Counted from the first letter of the stretch, positions 1-7,495 are shown. The stretch is DNA of 10,584 nt from Hyphomicrobiaceae bacterium UBA4118 (GCA_002383105.1 DFXC01000024.1:1421-12004), one strand, 5' to 3'. Notes: a model not told the origin generated them from the letters alone. Translations and numbers: made by a program.

Positions 1-3
1 CGT

Positions 4-74
4 CATACCGGCGCAAGCCGGTATCCAGAAACAAGGGTGGGTCAAAGAGCTGGATTCCGGCTTTCGCCGGAATG
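4..74. repeat. Interspersed palindromic repeat with paired arms (REP/MITE-like)
   Basis: Two arms, 4-28 and 50-74, are inverted copies of one another and match at about 22 of 25 positions. Each arm is itself a small hairpin: CCGGC-GCAA-GCCGG on the left and CCGGC-TTTC-GCCGG on the right. The 21-bp centre is not repetitive. From memory, this CATNCCGGC...GCCGGNATCCAG form is a common intergenic repeat in many proteobacterial genomes. It ends 13 bp before the methyltransferase start codon, so it lies in that gene's leader. I see no transposase or target-site duplication. The element may continue slightly left of the window, because the first three bases (CGT) also fit the usual arm end. Confidence 0.8.
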
Positions 75-87
75 GCGCGTGAGTCCC

Positions 88-828
88 ATGCATCTCGACG
101 CCATCGATCTCAAGGATTTCTACGCCTGCCCGCTGGGGCTTGTGGTGCGCAGGTTGCTTGGAGGGCGCGTGCGGGCGCGCTGGAGCGAGCTCAAAGGCTT
201 GAGCGTCTTCGGGCTTGGCTTCGCCACACCCTACCTTGCCGCCTTCAGGGGCGAGGCTCAGCCGCTGGGCACGCTCCTGCCGGCCGATCTCGGCGCCATC
301 CCCTGGCCCGAGCAGGGCCAGTCCTTGAGCGTGCTCGTGGATGAGACCGAACTGCCGCTCGATGACGAAAGCGCCGACCGCATCCTGCTTGTCCACCTGC
401 TGGAATGGTCGGAAAAGTCGCGCGCGCTGCTGCGCGAGCTGTGGCGAGTGCTGAAGCCCAACGGGCGGCTGCTGGTGATCGTCCCCAATCGCCGGGGCTT
501 GTGGGCACGGCTCGACACCACGCCGTTCGGCTATGGCAGCCCGTTCAGCCGCTCGCAACTCACCAAGCTCCTCAAAGAGGCAATGCTCTCGCCGGAGGAG
601 TGGGAGTACGCGCTCTATATGCCGCCCTTCAACTGGCGCATCCTGCTCCGCTGGGCGGTCTTCTGGGAGCGGCTCGGCCTCGTGCTGTGGCCGACCTTCT
701 CCGGCGTGATCATGGTCGAGGCGACCAAGCAGGTCTACGCCGCGGTCCCGGCGCGGGAGACGCAAAAGGTGCGCCGCCGGCGCATCGTGCCGGTGCCTGC
801 CGGCGTGACCCCACTCGGTGGGGCCTAG
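88..828 (+). CDS. SAM-dependent class I methyltransferase, type-11-like
   Basis: A predicted 246-residue soluble protein with a Rossmann methyltransferase layout. The SAM-binding glycine loop is VFGLGFATPY (residues 40-49). An acidic/aliphatic strand follows (SADRILLVHLLEW, 95-107), then the post-motif segment LKPNGRLLVIVPN (122-134), typical of Methyltransf_11 proteins. The C-terminal part (about 175-215) is rich in Trp and aromatic residues and probably caps the substrate site. The substrate cannot be read from sequence. I chose ATG 88 because the protein then begins MHLDAIDLKDFY, which resembles relatives I recall. An in-frame GTG at 79 is possible, and anything further upstream would translate the repeat at 4-74. 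The gene converges on metW, and the TAG stop lies in the same CTAG as the metW stop. Its family is often found beside metXW in Rhizobiales, but a methionine role is only inference. Confidence 0.82.
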   Translation: MHLDAIDLKDFYACPLGLVVRRLLGGRVRARWSELKGLSVFGLGFATPYLAAFRGEAQPLGTLLPADLGAIPWPEQGQSLSVLVDETELPLDDESADRILLVHLLEWSEKSRALLRELWRVLKPNGRLLVIVPNRRGLWARLDTTPFGYGSPFSRSQLTKLLKEAMLSPEEWEYALYMPPFNWRILLRWAVFWERLGLVLWPTFSGVIMVEATKQVYAAVPARETQKVRRRRIVPVPAGVTPLGGA

Positions 829-1466
829 CGCGACAACAGGAACACCGCCTGCTCGCCGAACAGGTTCTGGGCAAAGAGCGGCATGGAGAGGCCGAGCTTC
901 GAGCCAGAGGCATTGAGCGCCACGGTGCGCTCCACCTTGGCGCCGACGTCGCTGCACAGATCGAGGAAGTCCTTGATGGTGCAGAGATGGATGTTCGGCG
1001 TGTCGTACCAGCGATCGGGGAGATTGTCGGTCTTCGGCATCTTGCCTCCGAATAGGAGCTGCGTGCGCACGCGCCAATGGCCAAAATTCGGGAAGGACAC
1101 CACGGCGCGCTTGCCGATGCGCAGCAACTGCTCGAGCACGTGGCGCGGCGAGTAGGTGGCCTGAATGGTCTGGCTGAGGATGGCGAAGTCGAAGGCGAGG
1201 TCGGGGTAATAGACGAGGTCGGTGTCGGCGTCGCCCTGGATGACGGCGAGGCCCTGCGCCACGCAGGAATTCACCCCGGCTTGGCTGAGCTCGATGCCGC
1301 GACCGTCGACGCCGCGCTTCTCGGCAAGCAGACGCAACAGCGTGCCGTCGCCGCAGCCGATGTCGAGAACGCGCGCGTTCGCGCTCACCATCTCGGCGAT
1401 CAGCAGAAGGTCGACGCGGCTGGTGTCGGCGGCGCGGACCGCGTGCGACGGCGTGGTGAGGTTCAT
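825..1466 (-). CDS. metW: Methionine biosynthesis protein MetW
   Basis: A 213-residue MetW protein, a methyltransferase-fold partner that in proteobacteria is encoded with metX and is needed for full homoserine O-acyltransferase function. The SAM-fold glycine loop VLDIGCGDGT is at residues 33-42. MetW signatures follow: FPNFGHW (125-131), the segment GGKMPKTDNLPDRWYDTPN (140-158) and HLCT (160-163). Length is normal for the family. The ATG at 1466 overlaps the metX stop as TGATG. One codon earlier, a GTG at 1469 overlaps it as GTGA, and either start implies translational coupling. The stop codon (TAG, reading from 827) sits in CTAG 825-828, shared with the converging methyltransferase gene. 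The enzymatic activity of MetW itself is not established by this sequence. Confidence 0.95.
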   Translation of the reverse strand: MNLTTPSHAVRAADTSRVDLLLIAEMVSANARVLDIGCGDGTLLRLLAEKRGVDGRGIELSQAGVNSCVAQGLAVIQGDADTDLVYYPDLAFDFAILSQTIQATYSPRHVLEQLLRIGKRAVVSFPNFGHWRVRTQLLFGGKMPKTDNLPDRWYDTPNIHLCTIKDFLDLCSDVGAKVERTVALNASGSKLGLSMPLFAQNLFGEQAVFLLSR

Positions 1467-2647
1467 CACAGAATGCCCCGCTTGCGCGCGGCCGCGCTCA
1501 AGAAACCGCGGATGGTGTCGAACAGCTCCGGCTCATGCAGCAGGAAGGCGTCGTGGCCCTTGTCCGACTTGATCTCGACGAAGCTGACCTTGGCGGCGAC
1601 CGCATTCAGCGCGTGCACGATCTCGCGGCTCTCCTCGGTGGGGAACAGCCAGTCGCTGGTGAAGGAGACGAGGCAAAAGCGCGTGCGCGTGCCGGCAAAG
1701 GCATTGGCGAGCACCCCGCCATGGTCGGCGGCGATGTCGAAATAATCCATGGCACGCGTGATGTAGAGATAGGAATTGGCATCGAAGCGATCGACGAAGC
1801 TCACGCCCTGATAGCGGAGATAGCTCTCCACCTGGAAGTCGGCATCGAAGCCGAAGGCGACCTTCTCCCGGTCCTGCAGGTTGCGGCCGAACTTCTGGTG
1901 CAGCGCGGCGTCCGAGAGATAGGTGATGTGCGCGGCCATGCGCGCGACGGCGAGGCCCTTGCGCGGGCTCTTGCCCTCTTCCAGATAGCGGCCCTGGCAC
2001 CACTCGGGATCGGCCATCACCGCCTGGCGGCCGACCTCATGGAAGGCGATGTTCTGCGAGGAGTGGCGGGCCGCGCAAGCGATCGGCACCGCGGAAAACA
2101 CCCGGTCCTTATAGGTCGCGGCCCATTCCAGCACCTGCATGCCGCCCATGGAGCCGCCGAGCACACAGAGCACGTCGGGAATGCCGAGATGATCGAGCAG
2201 CCGCGCCTGCGCCCGCACCATGTCGCGCACGGTGATGACCGGGAAGTCGGGCCCGTAAGGGATCCCCGTGGCGGGATTGAGCGAACTCGGGCCAGTCGAG
2301 CCCATGCAGCCGCCGATAACGTTGGGGCAGAGCACGAAATAGCGGTCGGTATCGATGGGCTTGCCGGGTCCCACCATGGTCTCCCACCAGCCGGGCTTGC
2401 CGGTGACGGGGTGGAGGTTCGCCACATGCTGGTCGCCGGTCAGCGCATGACAGACCAGAACGAGGTTCGACTTCTCGGCATTCAGCGTGCCGTAGGTCTT
2501 GTAGGCGGTGGAGAAGGGCGATAGCTCAGCGCCGCAGTCGAGCGGCAGCGGATCGTTGAAATGGACGATCGCGCTTTCCGGATTGGCGATCTGCGCCAGC
2601 CGCAGGGAATGGTCGATGAAGGCTTGCGCCGTCGGGGTCTCGCTCAT
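1466..2647 (-). CDS. metX: Homoserine O-acetyltransferase (or succinyltransferase) MetX
   Basis: A 393-residue alpha/beta-hydrolase enzyme that acylates L-homoserine from acyl-CoA, the committed step of methionine synthesis, in the cytoplasm. The nucleophile elbow GGSMGGMQ (164-171) carries Ser166. The acid is Asp332 in SDWLFP and the base is His365 in DKGHDAF, giving a complete triad. Other family landmarks are CHALTGDQH (66-74) and [19 protein letters not shown] (107-125). Whether the donor is acetyl- or succinyl-CoA cannot be told by eye, because MetX-fold enzymes of both kinds exist. I chose ATG 2647, giving [10 protein letters not shown], preceded by GGACAGAG as a modest ribosome-binding site. 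The frame stays open for 46 more codons upstream, but that part only translates the repeat at 2672-2769. The gene is first in a two-gene unit with metW. Confidence 0.95.
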   Translation of the reverse strand: MSETPTAQAFIDHSLRLAQIANPESAIVHFNDPLPLDCGAELSPFSTAYKTYGTLNAEKSNLVLVCHALTGDQHVANLHPVTGKPGWWETMVGPGKPIDTDRYFVLCPNVIGGCMGSTGPSSLNPATGIPYGPDFPVITVRDMVRAQARLLDHLGIPDVLCVLGGSMGGMQVLEWAATYKDRVFSAVPIACAARHSSQNIAFHEVGRQAVMADPEWCQGRYLEEGKSPRKGLAVARMAAHITYLSDAALHQKFGRNLQDREKVAFGFDADFQVESYLRYQGVSFVDRFDANSYLYITRAMDYFDIAADHGGVLANAFAGTRTRFCLVSFTSDWLFPTEESREIVHALNAVAAKVSFVEIKSDKGHDAFLLHEPELFDTIRGFLSAAARKRGIL

Positions 2648-2671
2648 CTCTGTCCAACCACCCGGGCGGGG

Positions 2672-2769
2672 CCTCATGGTTCGAGACGCGGACTGCGTCC
2701 GCTCCTCACCATGAGGAATTTGATCCTCATCCTGAGGAGGGCGCAACGCGCCCGTCTCGAAGGATGAGG
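2672..2769. repeat. Large multi-hairpin interspersed repeat in the metX leader
   Basis: The outer arms 2672-2688 and 2753-2769 are inverted copies (CCTCATGGTTCGAGACG against CGTCTCGAAGGATGAGG), matching at 15 of 17. Between them lie four perfect six-bp hairpins in a row: GCGGAC/GTCCGC (2688-2702), TCCTCA/TGAGGA (2703-2717), TCCTCA/TGAGGA (2724-2738) and GGGCGC/GCGCCC (2739-2753). Each has a three-base loop, so the single strand can fold as a cloverleaf. From memory this is an abundant repeat family in Bradyrhizobiaceae-type genomes. It stands 24 bp upstream of the metX start and would be in the metX 5' leader if transcription starts beyond it. No coding capacity is credible here. Confidence 0.88.
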
Positions 2770-2802
2770 CCACCGTAGCATCCAAAATTAGACAATTCGG
2801 CG

Positions 2803-2831
2803 TTAGCTAGGAGCTTACCGTCGAAAGTCAA
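2803..2831 (-). promoter_or_regulatory. Weak candidate sigma-70 promoter for metX-metW
   Basis: Reading the - strand, TTGACT (2831-2826) matches five of six bases of the -35 consensus. It is followed at a 17-base spacing by AGCTAA (2808-2803), or at 16 by TAGCTA. Neither -10 is a good match, so the call rests mainly on the -35 and the position. If real, the metX mRNA would have a leader of roughly 150 nt containing the whole cloverleaf repeat. I looked for a SAM-II-type riboswitch here and recognised none. Confidence 0.35.
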
Positions 2832-2846
2832 TCTTTTCTTTGCCTT

Positions 2847-2863
2847 GGGCCGAGGAATGGCCC
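2847..2863 (+). other. Short hairpin in the hisC leader
   Basis: GGGCC (2847-2851) and GGCCC (2859-2863) are perfect inverted copies around a seven-base loop, 43 bp before the hisC start codon. There is no leader peptide rich in His or aromatic codons and no T-run, so it does not look like a classical attenuator. It may be chance in GC-rich DNA. Confidence 0.25.
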
Positions 2864-2905
2864 TATGAGAGGCCCTTCGCAACACAAGCCGAGGAGCAAG
2901 ACCAG

Positions 2906-4027
2906 ATGGCCGCCGCCAAGAGCAGGCCGCGCCCCCGTCCAGGCGTTCTCGACATCGCGCCCTACGTGCCGGGCACGAGCGCGCTCCCTGGCGCGCACCC
3001 GGTGATCAAGCTCTCCTCCAACGAGACGCCGTTCGGGCCGTCCCCGCGCGCCGTCGAGGCCTACCTCGCCTCAGCCCAGTTCCTCTCGCGTTACCCCGAC
3101 GGCTCGGCGCGCCCCTTGCGCGAGGCGCTTGCCAAGCTTTACGGGCTCGATCCCGATCACATCGTCTGCGGCGCGGGCTCCGACGAGCTGTTGAACCTGC
3201 TCGCGTCAGCCTATCTCGGCCCGGGCGATGAGGCGATCTACAGCGAGCACGGCTTCCTCGTTTACAAAATCGCCATCCTGGCGCGGGGCGCGACCCCAAT
3301 CGCCGCACCCGAGACCAACCTCACCGCGGATGTCGATGCCATCCTCGCCCGCGTGAGCCCGGCCACGCGCGTGGTCTTCATCGCCAACCCCAACAACCCG
3401 ACCGGCACCTACCTTCCCTTCGACGAGGTGAAGCGGCTGCGCGCCGGCCTCCCCGACGATGTCCTCCTCGTGCTCGATGCGGCCTACGCCGAATATGTGC
3501 GGGCCAACGACTACGAGGCGGGGATCGAGCTTGTCGCCACCACCCACAACACGGTGATGACGCGCACCTTTTCTAAGATCTACGGGCTCGCTTATCTCAG
3601 GCTCGGCTGGGCCTATTGCCCGACCGCGGTGGCCGACGTGCTGAACCGCATCAGGGGACCGTTCAACGTCTCCGGCCCTGCCATCGCTGCGGGCGTCGCC
3701 GCGCTCGGGGATCATGCCCATGTGCAGCGAGCGGTGGAGCATAACGAGTTCTGGCGCGTGCGCATGGCCGAGGCGCTCTCAGGCCTCGGCCTTGGCGTGA
3801 CGCCGAGCGCTGCGAACTTCCTCCTGCTGCATTTCGGTGAGGGGAACAGCAAATCCGCTCCCGCCGCCGACACGTTTCTGCATGAGCGGCGGATCATCCT
3901 GAGAAGGGTCGCGGAATACGGCTTTCCCGGCGCGCTGCGCATGACCATCGGCACCGAGGAGGAGAACCGCGCGGTGCTCGCGGCCCTCTCCTCTTTCCTC
4001 GGCGCCAAGGGCACATCCGCCCGATGA
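2906..4027 (+). CDS. hisC: Histidinol-phosphate/aromatic aminotransferase HisC
   Basis: A 373-residue fold-type I, PLP-dependent class I/II aminotransferase. It converts imidazole-acetol phosphate to histidinol phosphate in histidine synthesis, and HisC enzymes near tyrC often also transaminate aromatic keto acids. The N-terminal substrate segment is [13 protein letters not shown] (35-47) and GAGSDE (89-94) binds cofactor phosphate. NPNNPTGT is at 161-168, the PLP-ring aspartate is in DAAY (191-194), and the Schiff-base lysine is Lys224 in [17 protein letters not shown]. Near the C-terminus is [11 protein letters not shown], the usual carboxylate-binding arginine region. I chose ATG 2906 because GAGGAG at 2891-2896 is a strong ribosome-binding site at nine-base spacing. 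A TTG at 2840 would add 22 unconserved residues. Its TGA overlaps the tyrC ATG by four bases, supporting an operon and an aromatic role. Confidence 0.92.
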   Translation: MAAAKSRPRPRPGVLDIAPYVPGTSALPGAHPVIKLSSNETPFGPSPRAVEAYLASAQFLSRYPDGSARPLREALAKLYGLDPDHIVCGAGSDELLNLLASAYLGPGDEAIYSEHGFLVYKIAILARGATPIAAPETNLTADVDAILARVSPATRVVFIANPNNPTGTYLPFDEVKRLRAGLPDDVLLVLDAAYAEYVRANDYEAGIELVATTHNTVMTRTFSKIYGLAYLRLGWAYCPTAVADVLNRIRGPFNVSGPAIAAGVAALGDHAHVQRAVEHNEFWRVRMAEALSGLGLGVTPSAANFLLLHFGEGNSKSAPAADTFLHERRIILRRVAEYGFPGALRMTIGTEEENRAVLAALSSFLGAKGTSAR

Positions 4028-4950
4028 CCGAGCCTCTGTTCGACACCATCGCCATCGTCGGCCTCGGACTGATCGGCTCCTCCATTGCCAGGGCCGCCCG
4101 CGCGCAAGGCGCAGTGCGTTCGATCGTGGCCACCGCGCGTTCGCCGCAGACGCGAAAGCGCGTCGTCGAGCTTGGCATCGCGGATAAGGTGGTGGAGACC
4201 AATGCCGAGGCGGTCGAAGGTGCCGACCTCGTTATCGTCTGCGTTCCGGTCGGCGTTTGCGGCGCGGTAGCCAAGGAAATTGGCCCGCATCTTAAGGCCG
4301 GCGCGACGATTTCGGATGTGGGTTCCGTAAAGGGCTCAATCGTGCGCGACATGGGCCCGCATTTGCCGAAGACTGTTCATTTCGTGCCGGCCCATCCGGT
4401 CGCCGGCACTGAACATTCCGGTCCCGATGCAGGTTTTGCTGAGTTGTTCATGAACCGCTGGTGCATCCTGACACCACCCGAAGGTACCGACGCCCAGGCG
4501 GTGGACAGGCTTGCCGCGTTCTGGCGTCTGCTCGGCGCCAATGTCGAAACGATGACGCCCGATCACCACGACCTTGTGCTCGCCGTCACCAGCCATCTGC
4601 CGCATCTGATCGCTTACACCATTGTGGGCACTGCCGACGAACTTGAGACGGTAACGCGCTCGGAAGTGCTCAAGTTCTCGGCCGGCGGCTTCCGCGACTT
4701 CACCCGCATCGCCTCCTCAGACCCGGTGATGTGGCGCGACGTGTTCCTCAACAACAAGGAGGCGGTGCTGGAAATGCTCGGCCGCTTCAACGAGGACGTC
4801 TCGGCGCTGACCAAAGCGATAAGGCGGGGGGACGGCGAGGCCCTGTACGAGCACTTCACCCGCACCCGCGCCATCCGCCGCGGCATCATCGACGCCGGCC
4901 AAGATACCCCTGCTGCCGATTTCGGCCGCCCCCACGGGCATGACGACTGA
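4024..4950 (+). CDS. tyrC: Prephenate/arogenate dehydrogenase TyrC
   Basis: A 308-residue cytoplasmic NAD(P)-dependent oxidoreductase of tyrosine synthesis, oxidatively decarboxylating prephenate and/or arogenate. The Rossmann loop GLGLIGSS is at 13-20. Other family marks are [10 protein letters not shown] (97-106), the catalytic-histidine segment [13 protein letters not shown] (121-133, His124) and HLPHLIAY (191-198). [18 protein letters not shown] (217-234) lies in the helical C-terminal domain. There is no C-terminal ACT domain, so feedback control by tyrosine through ACT is not expected. Substrate preference (prephenate versus arogenate) cannot be decided by eye. The start overlaps the hisC stop as ATGA, with no separate promoter visible. 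Downstream lies the composite repeat at 4984-5115. Confidence 0.93.
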   Translation: MTEPLFDTIAIVGLGLIGSSIARAARAQGAVRSIVATARSPQTRKRVVELGIADKVVETNAEAVEGADLVIVCVPVGVCGAVAKEIGPHLKAGATISDVGSVKGSIVRDMGPHLPKTVHFVPAHPVAGTEHSGPDAGFAELFMNRWCILTPPEGTDAQAVDRLAAFWRLLGANVETMTPDHHDLVLAVTSHLPHLIAYTIVGTADELETVTRSEVLKFSAGGFRDFTRIASSDPVMWRDVFLNNKEAVLEMLGRFNEDVSALTKAIRRGDGEALYEHFTRTRAIRRGIIDAGQDTPAADFGRPHGHDD

Positions 4951-4983
4951 GGGCGACGGGACTGAAGTCTGCTCTACAAGACC

Positions 4984-5115
4984 CCCCACCCGGCGCGTTG
5001 AGCGCGCCGACCTCCCCACGAGGGGGAGGTATGGGGAGTTCGCTGAGGTGCCGCAGATTCCCATCCCTCCCCTTGATGGGGAGGGCGGCTTGGCCAAAGG
5101 CCGAGCCGGGTGGGG
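4984..5115. repeat. Composite palindromic repeat downstream of tyrC
   Basis: The outer arms CCCCACCCGGC (4984-4994) and GCCGGGTGGGG (5105-5115) are perfect inverted copies. Inside are four hairpins: GGCGCG/CGCGCC (4992-5008), CCTCCCC/GGGGAGG (5011-5029), CCCTCCCC/GGGGAGGG (5065-5085) and CGGCT-T-GGCC/GGCC-G-AGCCG (5086-5108). This mosaic resembles REP-like elements I recall from alphaproteobacterial genomes. It occupies most of the 222-bp gap between tyrC and the next gene. The G+C-rich hairpins could block exonucleases or slow RNA polymerase after tyrC, but there is no U-tract for a classical intrinsic terminator. Confidence 0.85.
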
Positions 5116-5172
5116 TGAACCGGCCAATGCCTTGCAGTGCGTCAAGCTGGTGCGAATCCATCGGGCGGAGAC

Positions 5173-5709
5173 ATGGGTGAGCTTTGGGTGTTCGGCTACG
5201 GCTCGCTGATGTGGCGGCCGGGCTTTGCCTTCGAGGCTTCCGCCCCCGGCCTGCTCAAGGGCTCCCACCGCGCACTGTGCATCTATTCCATCTTCCATCG
5301 CGGCACCAAGGAGCAGCCCGGGCTCGTGCTCGGCCTCGACCGCGGCGGCGCGTGCCGCGGCATCGCCTACAAGATCGCCGCCGGCGCGGAAGAGGCGACC
5401 GTCGCTTATTTGCGCGAGCGCGAGCAGATCACCGAGGTCTATCTCGAAGCCTACCGGAAGGTAGCCCTGCTCGACGGCTCGGCCCGCTCCGTCAGGGCGC
5501 TGACCTATCTCGTCGACCGCAGCCACCGACAATATGCCGGCCACCTCTCGCTCGACGAGCAGCTCAATATCGTGCGCGGGGGAAAGGGCCAGTCGGGTGA
5601 AAATGTCGAGTATGTGCTGAACACGGTACGCCATCTCGAGGAAGTCGGCGTCCACGATCCGCTTCTCGCCGCGCTCGCGGCCCGCCTCGGCGCGAAGCGT
5701 GGATCTTAG
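5173..5709 (+). CDS. ChaC-type gamma-glutamylcyclotransferase
   Basis: A 178-residue member of the ChaC/gamma-glutamylcyclotransferase family. Characterised ChaC enzymes cleave the gamma-glutamyl bond of glutathione, releasing 5-oxoproline and Cys-Gly in the cytoplasm. The substrate loop FGYGSLMWRPGF is at residues 7-18, and PGLVLGLDRGG (49-59) is the expected central strand. The segment YLREREQITEVY (79-90) aligns with the catalytic-glutamate motif of ChaC proteins, making Glu84 the likely acid/base. Length is normal for ChaC. ATG 5173 gives MGELWVFGYG with GGCGGAG just upstream, and earlier in-frame codons add only unconserved residues. The gene converges on the cyclic-di-GMP protein gene, and the two stop codons overlap at 5706-5709. 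Glutathione specificity is from family knowledge, not shown here. Confidence 0.9.
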   Translation: MGELWVFGYGSLMWRPGFAFEASAPGLLKGSHRALCIYSIFHRGTKEQPGLVLGLDRGGACRGIAYKIAAGAEEATVAYLREREQITEVYLEAYRKVALLDGSARSVRALTYLVDRSHRQYAGHLSLDEQLNIVRGGKGQSGENVEYVLNTVRHLEEVGVHDPLLAALAARLGAKRGS

Positions 5710-7457
5710 CCAAGCCCGCCGACGTCATTGCGAAGGGCCGACTTGGCGAGCTCCGGCGCGCCGAAGAAATAGCCCTGCATATAGGCGACGCCGGCATTCT
5801 CCAGGAGCCGTGCCGTCTTCTCGTCGCCCACCCACTCGCCCACGGTGGTGATGCCGAAGCTCTTGGCGAGATCGATGAGCGTGCGCACGAACAGCTCGTC
5901 CTCGGCCTGGATGCCGAGATTCTGGATGAAGGAGCCGTCGATCTTGACCATGTCGACGCCGAGCAGCCGCAAGCTGCGGAACGAAGTGTAGCCCGCGCCG
6001 AAATCGTCGAGCGCCACGCGACAGCCTAACGCCTTGAGCGCGCTAACGAATTTGACGGTCTCCTCCAGATCGGAGATGGCTGAGGTCTCGGTGATCTCCA
6101 CGGTCAGCCGGCGGGTGAGCGTTGGGTCCTTGCCGCTGAAGGCTTCGAGACAGGCAAGCCACTGGGCGTCGGTGGCCGTCACCGCCGAGACGTTGAGCGC
6201 AAGCTTGATGGTGGGCGATGAACGCAACAGGTCGACGGCGAGCTCGAGCACGCGGTGGTCGATGAGCTTGGCCAAACCGAACTGCTCGGCCACATGGATG
6301 AACTCGGCGGCGCAAACGATCGTGCCGTCGAGCCGCTTCATGCGCAGCAGGCATTCGTAAAGCTCGGGCTCGTGGCTGCGCGAGGTGACGATCGGCTGTA
6401 GCGCGAGGATCATGCGGCGGTCGTTGAGTGCGCGCACGATCTCGTCGGCAATCCCCACGGCGCGCCGTCGCTCCGAATCCCTCCGCTCGCAGGGCCGATA
6501 GAGATTGAAGCGTTCGCTGCGGCTGTTGCGCGCCATCTCGAGCGCCTGGAGCGCCCGGCCTATTGCCGCTTGCGCGTTGCCGGCATGCTCCGGTAGTAGC
6601 ACCCCACCCACCGAGATGGTCGTCGCCACGGCGCCAACGCTTGTGTCGATGACGCTGTCACGGACGGATGCCATGAGGCGCTGGGCGATGGTCTCCGCAC
6701 CCACTCCGTCGCAGTCGTTGAGCACAGCGCCGAACTTGTTCGAGGAGAACCGGCCGATGCAGTCCTTGCCGCGCAAGGCGCGCCCGATGCGCCGCCCGAC
6801 GATGGAGATCACCTCGTCGCCGACATCGAAGCCGTAGGTTTCGTTGAGCAGGGTGAGATCGTTGACGCCGGCCAGGAGGAAGGCGCCTTTGGCCGGGGCC
6901 CGGCCGGCGCTCGACAGGAGCTGGGTGAGCTCCTCGGTGAGCCGTGTCCGGTTGAGCTGCCCGGTAAGCTCGTCGTGGCTGCCGAGATAGAGAAGCCGCT
7001 CCTCCTTCTCGCGCCGGTCGTCGATGACTCGGAACGTGCCTTGCGCCTTGGTCGGCCTCGAGTCTGCATCGAAGGAGCAGACGCCCGTGTCCTCGACCCA
7101 GAGCGCGGCACGGCCGCGGCGCCCTTCGGGAAGGAAGCGATAATGCAGGCAATAGCGAAGCTCGGTGCCGGGGGCGACATGCGGGCCGCCGGTGATCCCG
7201 TCATAGCGGGCGCCCGCCTGCTCGGGGTCCACCCGCAGAGCGAAGGCGCGCCCCTTGCCGAGCTCGGCCATATCGGCGATGCCGAGCACGGTTTCGGCGT
7301 TGGCCGCCCAGTCGATGCGGTCGCTGGCGAAGTCCCAGCGATAGGCCGTCTCCCGCACGCTTTCGAGAATCTCCTCAAGGTCGAGCGGGCCTGCCGCGCC
7401 CTTTGCGCGGACCGACGGCGCACGGCCGCTCGCAAGCTCGCTGGAGGATGCACTCAC
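5706..7457 (-). CDS. PAS-GGDEF-EAL cyclic-di-GMP protein with degenerate GGDEF
   Basis: A 583-residue predicted cytoplasmic protein. It has a Ser-rich N-terminus, a PAS-like sensor (about 25-150: AYRWDFASDRIDW...VLGIADM), a GGDEF-like domain (about 155-320) and an EAL phosphodiesterase domain (about 340-570). The GGDEF signature is replaced by SSNKF (238-242), so diguanylate cyclase activity is unlikely. The EAL motif reads YECLLR with Glu368 kept. NVSA Asn422, EITE Glu454/457, DDFGAGY Asp484/485, K505 in MVKIDGSF and Gln561 in MQGYFF also remain. The usual AEGVE motif is VGEWVG, keeping one glutamate and losing the second. Phosphodiesterase activity is therefore plausible but uncertain. I prefer GTG 7457 because it has a purine-rich GGGAAGGGGG six bases upstream, though GTG 7481 would add eight residues. 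No transmembrane segment is seen. Confidence 0.88.
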   Translation of the reverse strand: MSASSSELASGRAPSVRAKGAAGPLDLEEILESVRETAYRWDFASDRIDWAANAETVLGIADMAELGKGRAFALRVDPEQAGARYDGITGGPHVAPGTELRYCLHYRFLPEGRRGRAALWVEDTGVCSFDADSRPTKAQGTFRVIDDRREKEERLLYLGSHDELTGQLNRTRLTEELTQLLSSAGRAPAKGAFLLAGVNDLTLLNETYGFDVGDEVISIVGRRIGRALRGKDCIGRFSSNKFGAVLNDCDGVGAETIAQRLMASVRDSVIDTSVGAVATTISVGGVLLPEHAGNAQAAIGRALQALEMARNSRSERFNLYRPCERRDSERRRAVGIADEIVRALNDRRMILALQPIVTSRSHEPELYECLLRMKRLDGTIVCAAEFIHVAEQFGLAKLIDHRVLELAVDLLRSSPTIKLALNVSAVTATDAQWLACLEAFSGKDPTLTRRLTVEITETSAISDLEETVKFVSALKALGCRVALDDFGAGYTSFRSLRLLGVDMVKIDGSFIQNLGIQAEDELFVRTLIDLAKSFGITTVGEWVGDEKTARLLENAGVAYMQGYFFGAPELAKSALRNDVGGLG

Positions 7458-7495
7458 TGACCGCCCCCTTCCCTTTGGCACCTTTTGGCGCCTTG

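Noticed and set aside
37..87. N-terminal extension of the methyltransferase
   Set aside because: It translates the right arm of the repeat at 4-74. The family-like N-terminus begins at ATG 88.
1535..2524. A 329-codon + strand open frame antisense to metX
   Set aside because: Lies wholly within metX, whose catalytic triad and family motifs are intact. The antisense product is low-complexity in Ala/Gly/Glu/His with no domain, as expected from high-GC codon bias.
2648..2785. 46-residue N-terminal extension of MetX
   Set aside because: It translates the cloverleaf repeat, and MetX proteins normally begin close to the MSETPTAQ position.
4717..5655. A 312-codon - strand open frame spanning tyrC, the repeat and the ChaC gene
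   Set aside because: It crosses two well-supported genes and a palindromic repeat, and has no recognisable motif; a GC-rich shadow frame.
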